Part shown: positions 6,680 to 9,696 of the stretch, piece after piece
Layout: the number at the start of each line of letters is the position of its first letter
Numbering within the stretch: position 1 is the stretch's first letter
NCBI GenBank assembly: GCA_041687475.1
Contig: JAWLBW010000169.1
Span: 1 to 9,696 of the forward strand
DNA: 9,696 bases
Direction of reading: 5' to 3'
DNA from: JAWLBW01 sp041687475
GTDB taxonomy: Bacteria; J088; JAWLBW01
Notes under the pieces: model-generated
Databases searched by the model: none
Seen by the model: the letters and a program-made list of their open reading frames with translations, nothing else
What the model was told of the DNA's origin: nothing
Program-made: the position numbers and the translations under genes

Positions 6680-7309
6680 TCATGGCGCCCGGTACAGCCG
6701 GCCTCCGAGCACGAGCCGCAGCGTAAGCTGGGCGAATCGCTCACGTCTTTGACCGTCGAGATCGGCCAATGCCTGCCAACCTTCGTTTGCCTGGGAATAG
6801 CGTAAGGCCATGGCGCGCAACACCCCTTCCACATTTTCGGGGGGAAGGGTGAGGGCGCCCGGCGCTGCGAGCAGATTATCTTCCAGGGGAAGAAACCAGC
6901 CCACAAGTACGTCGCCCGCATGGGTCGATTCCGCTTCTACCCGCACAGTCGTTCCAGTGAGCAGGTCCCGGTCGGGGTCGCCCTTTTCCACCAGAGAAAA
7001 ACGCGCGTTTGCCAGGGCCTTGAGAAGTTTGTCGTCGCCTTCTTCGGGCGGAAGGGCCGGGTTGGCTGAATATCGCTGTGCAGGCGTTCGTTCTCCCGGT
7101 GAGAGGCCGAAGGCCGCCACATCACGCAATAGCAAACCCGCCACGGGGTCGAGCCTTCCACTCTGAATCTGCCAGAGCGGAAGCCCCAGCTTCATGGCCG
7201 CCTTGTTCAGGAGCGATTGGGGTATGCGGGCCACCGCGTCGTTGAGCAGAAGCGTCAGTCGCTCGCGGGCTCGCCGGGTTTCCGGGGGAATGCTTTCGTC
7301 GGTCGTCAT
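6680..7309 (-). CDS. uncharacterised 209-residue protein
   Basis: I do not recognise this family. The frame reads as real protein: balanced composition, no cysteine, no signal peptide and no membrane segment, so it is probably cytoplasmic. The N-terminal half looks helical, with an amphipathic stretch near residues 11-48 (RRARERLTLLLNDAVARIP, then LLNKAAMKLGLPLW). A Pro/Gly-rich link near 70-92 follows. A probable beta-rich part lies near 102-148, including TVRVEAESTHAGDVLVGWFL. A last helical part (VEGVLRAMALRYSQANEGWQALADL) contains a possible TPR-like element, but a single one is not evidence of a repeat protein. The ATG lies 4 bases after the stop of the DUF3089 hydrolase gene, so the two are almost certainly one transcript. 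No good ribosome site is seen, and translation may depend on the upstream gene. It converges on folA across a spacer with two inverted repeats. Confidence 0.75.
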   Translation of the reverse strand: MTTDESIPPETRRARERLTLLLNDAVARIPQSLLNKAAMKLGLPLWQIQSGRLDPVAGLLLRDVAAFGLSPGERTPAQRYSANPALPPEEGDDKLLKALANARFSLVEKGDPDRDLLTGTTVRVEAESTHAGDVLVGWFLPLEDNLLAAPGALTLPPENVEGVLRAMALRYSQANEGWQALADLDGQRRERFAQLTLRLVLGGRLYRAP

Positions 7310-7313
7310 GGAG

Positions 7314-8600
7314 TCAACGGGTGGGGGACGTAACCGCCGTTTCTACGAAAAAGGCGCGCGACTTCGTTGCCGCGAGCTTGATGAGATCGCCCATGGCGAC
7401 ATGAAAATCGTGAAGATGCAGCCCCAGTTGTCGCTGCGCGAGGAGCCCGGACAACGCGAGCGGGTCGTCGCGTTCGTCGGTGCCGCTCACAGGGGCATGC
7501 AGGCCGATGGCCAGGTAGCCGCCGCCGTCGGGTGCGGTGCGGCAGGTAGCCGTGTAGCGGCCGGGCAGGGCCAGCAAAGGGGAATCGGAGAAGACGCGTC
7601 GGCGCGGCAGTACCGTCTCGCCGATCAGCCGAATATCGCCGGGCTTAGCCGGATTGCCCTGGGACGTGAGGGCCTGCGACGGCACGAGAGGGCCGCCCTG
7701 TGCCGGATTCACGCAGGCCACGGTGTCGCGATTGCCGTCGAATGCGCGGAACAGCAGACCTTCGCGGGCCAGCACCTGATCGGCGCCTACCCCCCATGGT
7801 TCCTCGAACGTGTGCCCTTCGGCATAGGTGCGGTAGTGAACGACGCAGCCGATTTCGTCTGCCCGCGCACATAAGGGCAGGGTATTGAATGCGCCGCCGG
7901 TGCGTTCGCCGCGAGGCACGTATACGTGAAAGCCGAGCGGCAACGCGACGACCAGCCGCTTGCGAAGCTCGGCGCTGCTGCGGCTGCCGGGAATGTCGGT
8001 GACCTGTCTGTTACCGTCGAAGTAGGCGTGCAGGAGGTAGGAAACCATCTGCGCGCCCTGCGAGTGACCCAGGAGAATGAGGGGACGCCCCCGGTTGACG
8101 TGGCGCAGGTAGAACTCAAAGGCCGCGGCCACGTCGACGAAGGCCTTGCGAAAGACCTCGGCCCCTTTCACGGGACCGACGCGATAGGAGCCGAAGGTGG
8201 CCTGTCGATAGATGGGCGCGAAGACCCTGCATACCGATGAAAACGGGCCGGCCTGGCTTCGGGTAACCAACTGGGGCAGCCAGTCGTAGGTTGTATCGTG
8301 GTGTACGGCCGCCGTGAAGATGTTCAGGTCGAGTGTGGGGTAGATGTAGAAACAGTCGACGGCCGCTCGGTGGTTGGCTTTCAATACCGCGGTCTGGCCG
8401 GTTCCGTCGGTGAAACGGCGCTCCATGGTGAAGTCGCGGTTACATCTGTCGCCGGCGGTGCCGGTGCATAGCCAGTGCTCGGGGTTGCGGTAGTCGATCG
8501 GCTCCCAGCCTGCGCGGTTCGACAACCGTTCGGCAAAGGTTTCGGCGCGGGCGGGGCCGGCAAGGGCGATGAATACGAGCAGGAAGCCGAGGCGGTGCAT
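7314..8600 (-). CDS. secreted DUF3089 alpha/beta hydrolase
   Basis: This is a 428-residue protein with a clear Sec signal peptide (MHRLGFLLVFIALAGPARA, predicted cut before ETFAE), so it should be periplasmic or exported. The body fits the DUF3089 family, a branch of the alpha/beta-hydrolase fold that is largely uncharacterised. Visible features are VDCFYIYPT near 81-89, FAPIYRQATFGSY near 127-139, AFEFYLRHVNRGRPLILLGHSQG at 160-182 with nucleophile Ser180 in the GHSQG elbow, and LHLHDFHVAMGD near 394-405, which may hold the catalytic His. Eight cysteines in the mature part could form disulphides. The substrate cannot be told: an ester or amide is likely from the fold. The frame stays open far upstream, but the signal peptide fixes the start at 8600. 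No strong ribosome site is visible. It is followed after 4 bases by the 209-residue gene. Confidence 0.85.
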   Translation of the reverse strand: MHRLGFLLVFIALAGPARAETFAERLSNRAGWEPIDYRNPEHWLCTGTAGDRCNRDFTMERRFTDGTGQTAVLKANHRAAVDCFYIYPTLDLNIFTAAVHHDTTYDWLPQLVTRSQAGPFSSVCRVFAPIYRQATFGSYRVGPVKGAEVFRKAFVDVAAAFEFYLRHVNRGRPLILLGHSQGAQMVSYLLHAYFDGNRQVTDIPGSRSSAELRKRLVVALPLGFHVYVPRGERTGGAFNTLPLCARADEIGCVVHYRTYAEGHTFEEPWGVGADQVLAREGLLFRAFDGNRDTVACVNPAQGGPLVPSQALTSQGNPAKPGDIRLIGETVLPRRRVFSDSPLLALPGRYTATCRTAPDGGGYLAIGLHAPVSGTDERDDPLALSGLLAQRQLGLHLHDFHVAMGDLIKLAATKSRAFFVETAVTSPTR

Positions 8601-8655
8601 GCAGTCAGGGTACCAGCCGCGTTGATGCCTGGGAATGTGGAACGGAAAAAACGCC

Positions 8656-8684
8656 TTGCCCGACATGGGAACAGTGAGTATGAT
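8656..8684 (+). promoter_or_regulatory. sigma70-type promoter for the 154-residue gene
   Basis: TTGCCC (8656-8661) and TATGAT (8679-8684, 5 of 6 matches) are separated by the ideal 17 bases. Transcription would start near 8691, leaving a leader of under 20 bases that is nearly all ribosome site. This is the best promoter in the window by pattern. Confidence 0.6.
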
Positions 8685-8697
8685 GTGCGCCAAGGAA

Positions 8698-8704
8698 GAG
8701 GGGG
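8698..8704 (+). promoter_or_regulatory. ribosome binding site of the 154-residue gene
   Basis: GAGGGGG lies 4 bases before the ATG at 8709, with AAGGA a few bases further up (8692-8696). It selects this start over upstream codons in the same open frame, which would overlap the divergent hydrolase gene. Confidence 0.65.
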
Positions 8705-8708
8705 AAAC

Positions 8709-9173
8709 ATGAGTACCGGGTGCGAATTCATTGATGACGATTGGCCGTTGGTGCGCGTGAATTATCGGCGGTTGATGACCGACGAAGAGTTCGATCGCTA
8801 CCTGGCTCTTCACGACTCCGTTCTGGCGCGCCGCGAGCCCTTTGTGATGCTGCACATACCGGGCGGCGACTTCGGAACGGTGCCGCGCAGGCACCGGTAT
8901 CTGCTGGTCGACTGGTTGCGCAGGAACGAAAGCGAGCTGCGAAAGTACCTGGCAGGGTCGGCGTTCGTTGTCGAAAGCGTCATTCACCGCATGACGATTT
9001 CTTTCGTCTTTTCGCTCTCTCCACCGCCGGGCGGGTACAAGGTTTTCACCGAGCTGTCCGAGGCCGAGGCCTGGTGTCGTGAGCGGCTTTCGCAGCGTCA
9101 TCGCCTTCTGGCCGGCGGTGCTTCGCCGGTACCCACGGTTGACCCCGTGCCCCCGAGGGTCTGGAAGTTCTGA
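8709..9173 (+). CDS. uncharacterised 154-residue protein, possible STAS/SpoIIAA-like fold
   Basis: This small soluble protein has no signal peptide or membrane helix. It begins with a strand-like DWPLVRVNYRRL (11-22), a helix TDEEFDRYLALHDSVLARR (24-42), a strand PFVMLHIPG (44-52), a basic segment around PRRHRYLLVDWLRRNESELRKY (59-80), a hydrophobic strand AGSAFVVESVIHRMTISFVFSL (82-103), KVFTEL (111-116) and a helix SEAEAWCRERL (117-127). The alternation, ending in an EAxAW helix, resembles small hypothetical proteins of proteobacteria and myxobacteria often modelled as STAS/SpoIIAA-like. That is a resemblance from memory, not a proven domain hit. The last 25 residues are Pro-rich and probably disordered. 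The gene has its own promoter and ribosome site and diverges from the hydrolase operon. Its function is unknown. Confidence 0.75.
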   Translation: MSTGCEFIDDDWPLVRVNYRRLMTDEEFDRYLALHDSVLARREPFVMLHIPGGDFGTVPRRHRYLLVDWLRRNESELRKYLAGSAFVVESVIHRMTISFVFSLSPPPGGYKVFTELSEAEAWCRERLSQRHRLLAGGASPVPTVDPVPPRVWKF

Positions 9174-9292
9174 TCCAACAGTTGAACGATCATAACCGAT
9201 GGCGCCCTTGCCCTTCGGCACGACGCAGGGTGGGGGTGGCGGCCCGATACGCACGTGTGAGACCACAGTGCGGGCGGGGGCAGTGAAAAGGC

Positions 9293-9318
9293 CAATAATG
9301 AATACCCCATTCATTTTT
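9293..9318. repeat. hairpin repeat, copy 1
   Basis: This 26-bp unit is CAATAaTGAATaCCCC (9293-9308) followed by ATTCATTTTT (9309-9318). AATGAAT (9297-9303) pairs with ATTCATT (9309-9315) around ACCCC, with further T residues after the stem. Read rightward it resembles a weak AT-rich intrinsic terminator for the 154-residue gene 120 bases upstream. It matches copy 2 at 24 of 26 positions. Confidence 0.75.
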
Positions 9319-9320
9319 CC

Positions 9321-9345
9321 CGGGCGATTACGGCGTCGGCGCCCG
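9321..9345. repeat. GC-rich inverted repeat between the two hairpin repeats
   Basis: CGGGCG (9321-9326) is complementary to CGCCCG (9340-9345) with a 13-base loop. It lies between copies 1 and 2 of the AT-rich repeat, so the 90-bp stretch could fold as three consecutive hairpins. Confidence 0.45.
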
Positions 9346-9356
9346 AATTTCGCCTG

Positions 9357-9382
9357 CAATAGTGAATGCCCCATTCATTTTT
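9357..9382. repeat. hairpin repeat, copy 2
   Basis: This is CAATAgTGAATgCCCC (9357-9372) followed by ATTCATTTTT (9373-9382), exactly 64 bp after copy 1. One of the two differences lies in the stem (A to G at 9362) and turns an A-T pair into a G-T wobble, so the RNA hairpin is kept. The other lies in the loop. Confidence 0.75.
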
Positions 9383-9462
9383 GCGGTTTCGGCGTCTGAG
9401 CGGCGAGACCCCGGTTTCCAAGTGGCTCTTTGGGCCGACAGGGCCCCCGATTCGTCTGCCGC

Positions 9463-9696
9463 ATGCTCGAACCCGCCGAGCTGGCGGAGCGGGTGGCAGC
9501 GCTGCTCGGTCCCGAAACAGGCGGAGGCGCACTGCGCGGACGCCATCTGGTGATCACCGCCGGACCCACCCGGGAGGCGATCGACCCGGTGCGCTACGTC
9601 TCCAACCACAGCTCCGGCAAGCAGGGATTCGCCCTCGCCTCCGCCGCGGCGGAGGCGGGCGCCCGGGTGACCCTGGTCGCGGGTCCGGTGGCGCTG
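9463..9696 (+). CDS. coaB: CoaB domain of CoaBC, 5'-truncated or standalone, runs off right edge
   Basis: CoaB joins 4'-phosphopantothenate to cysteine in coenzyme A synthesis. In most bacteria it is the C-terminal half of the CoaBC fusion. The 78 codons read here show the CoaB nucleotide-binding start: RGRHLVITAGPTREAIDPVR, then YVSNHSSGKQGFALA and ARVTLVAGPVAL. Asn48 in SNHSSGK corresponds to the catalytic Asn210 of E. coli CoaBC. The reading begins MLEPAEL, which is the linker that normally follows GR at the end of the CoaC half (GRMLEP). No CoaC sequence precedes it: the frame closes at the TGA at 9397, and the intervening codons only vaguely resemble the family (SGSL and RMLEP). No ribosome site precedes the ATG. 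Four of its ten glycine codons are GGA, and I find none in thyA. It may be a remnant, a standalone CoaB or the product of a join. Confidence 0.8.
   Translation, partial: MLEPAELAERVAALLGPETGGGALRGRHLVITAGPTREAIDPVRYVSNHSSGKQGFALASAAAEAGARVTLVAGPVAL

Larger units (their letters stand above)
9174..9462. other. non-coding region with hairpin repeats before the CoaB fragment
   Basis: I see no credible gene in these 289 bases on either strand. The stretch 9174-9292 is featureless GC-rich DNA. From 9293 to 9382 lie two copies of an AT-rich hairpin repeat flanking a GC-rich inverted repeat. From 9383 to 9462 nothing recognisable precedes the CoaB reading frame, apart from 21 in-frame codons between the TGA at 9397 and the ATG at 9463. 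Confidence 0.6.

Noticed and set aside
7194..7874. A plus-strand frame opposite the DUF3089 gene
   Set aside because: It is antisense to a frame with a nucleophile elbow and family motifs, and its own translation has no recognisable features.
8601..9374. Extension of the DUF3089 protein far upstream on the minus strand
   Set aside because: The signal peptide starting at 8600 fixes the N-terminus, and the extension would overlap the well-supported 154-residue gene and the repeats.
9400..9462. Frameshifted remnant of the CoaC C-terminus before the CoaB fragment
   Set aside because: Short strings such as LFGP and SGSL appear in different frames, but spacing to RMLEP does not fit the family without several indels, so I could not support it.
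1..9696. CRISPR array, transposase or integrase gene, rRNA or tRNA gene
   Set aside because: I saw no regularly spaced repeat-spacer array, no DDE or tyrosine/serine recombinase motifs in any plausible frame, and no RNA gene signature.

Overview
The window looks like chromosomal DNA of a GC-rich gammaproteobacterium. I base this on a RecC-type exonuclease V subunit, a close PerM-like permease, an overlapping thyA-folA pair of the enterobacterial type, and GC-ending codons. I cannot name a genus. Most of it is housekeeping, and I found no complete new defence, toxin or biosynthetic system.

Left part (1-5252): the first 789 codons of recC run leftward off the edge. A 402-bp divergent spacer (2368-2769) follows. 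It holds a possible recC promoter and a hairpin just before a rightward gene for a soluble seven-TPR protein. That gene converges on a leftward AI-2E family (PerM-like) membrane protein, whose upstream region carries a 12-bp tandem repeat and a possible promoter. The perM/thyA divergent spacer also holds a UUCG-capped hairpin.

Middle (5253-6622): thyA and folA form a tight two-gene unit with a GTGA stop/start overlap, closed by a palindromic terminator. ThyA makes dTMP and oxidises methylene-THF to DHF, and FolA reduces DHF back to THF, so the two steps of the cycle are co-expressed.

Right part (6680-9173): a leftward pair encodes a secreted DUF3089 serine hydrolase followed after 4 bases by an unrecognised 209-residue protein. 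Diverging from it, a good promoter and ribosome site drive a 154-residue protein with a possible STAS/SpoIIAA-like fold.

Right edge (9174-9696): a non-coding stretch carries two near-identical 26-bp hairpin repeats 64 bp apart. Then comes the start of a CoaB (phosphopantothenate-cysteine ligase) domain whose first Met is the Met of the internal linker of normal CoaBC proteins. No CoaC half lies in front, and glycine codon use differs from the neighbours. This edge is the most irregular part: a rearrangement, a truncated gene or an assembly join are all possible.
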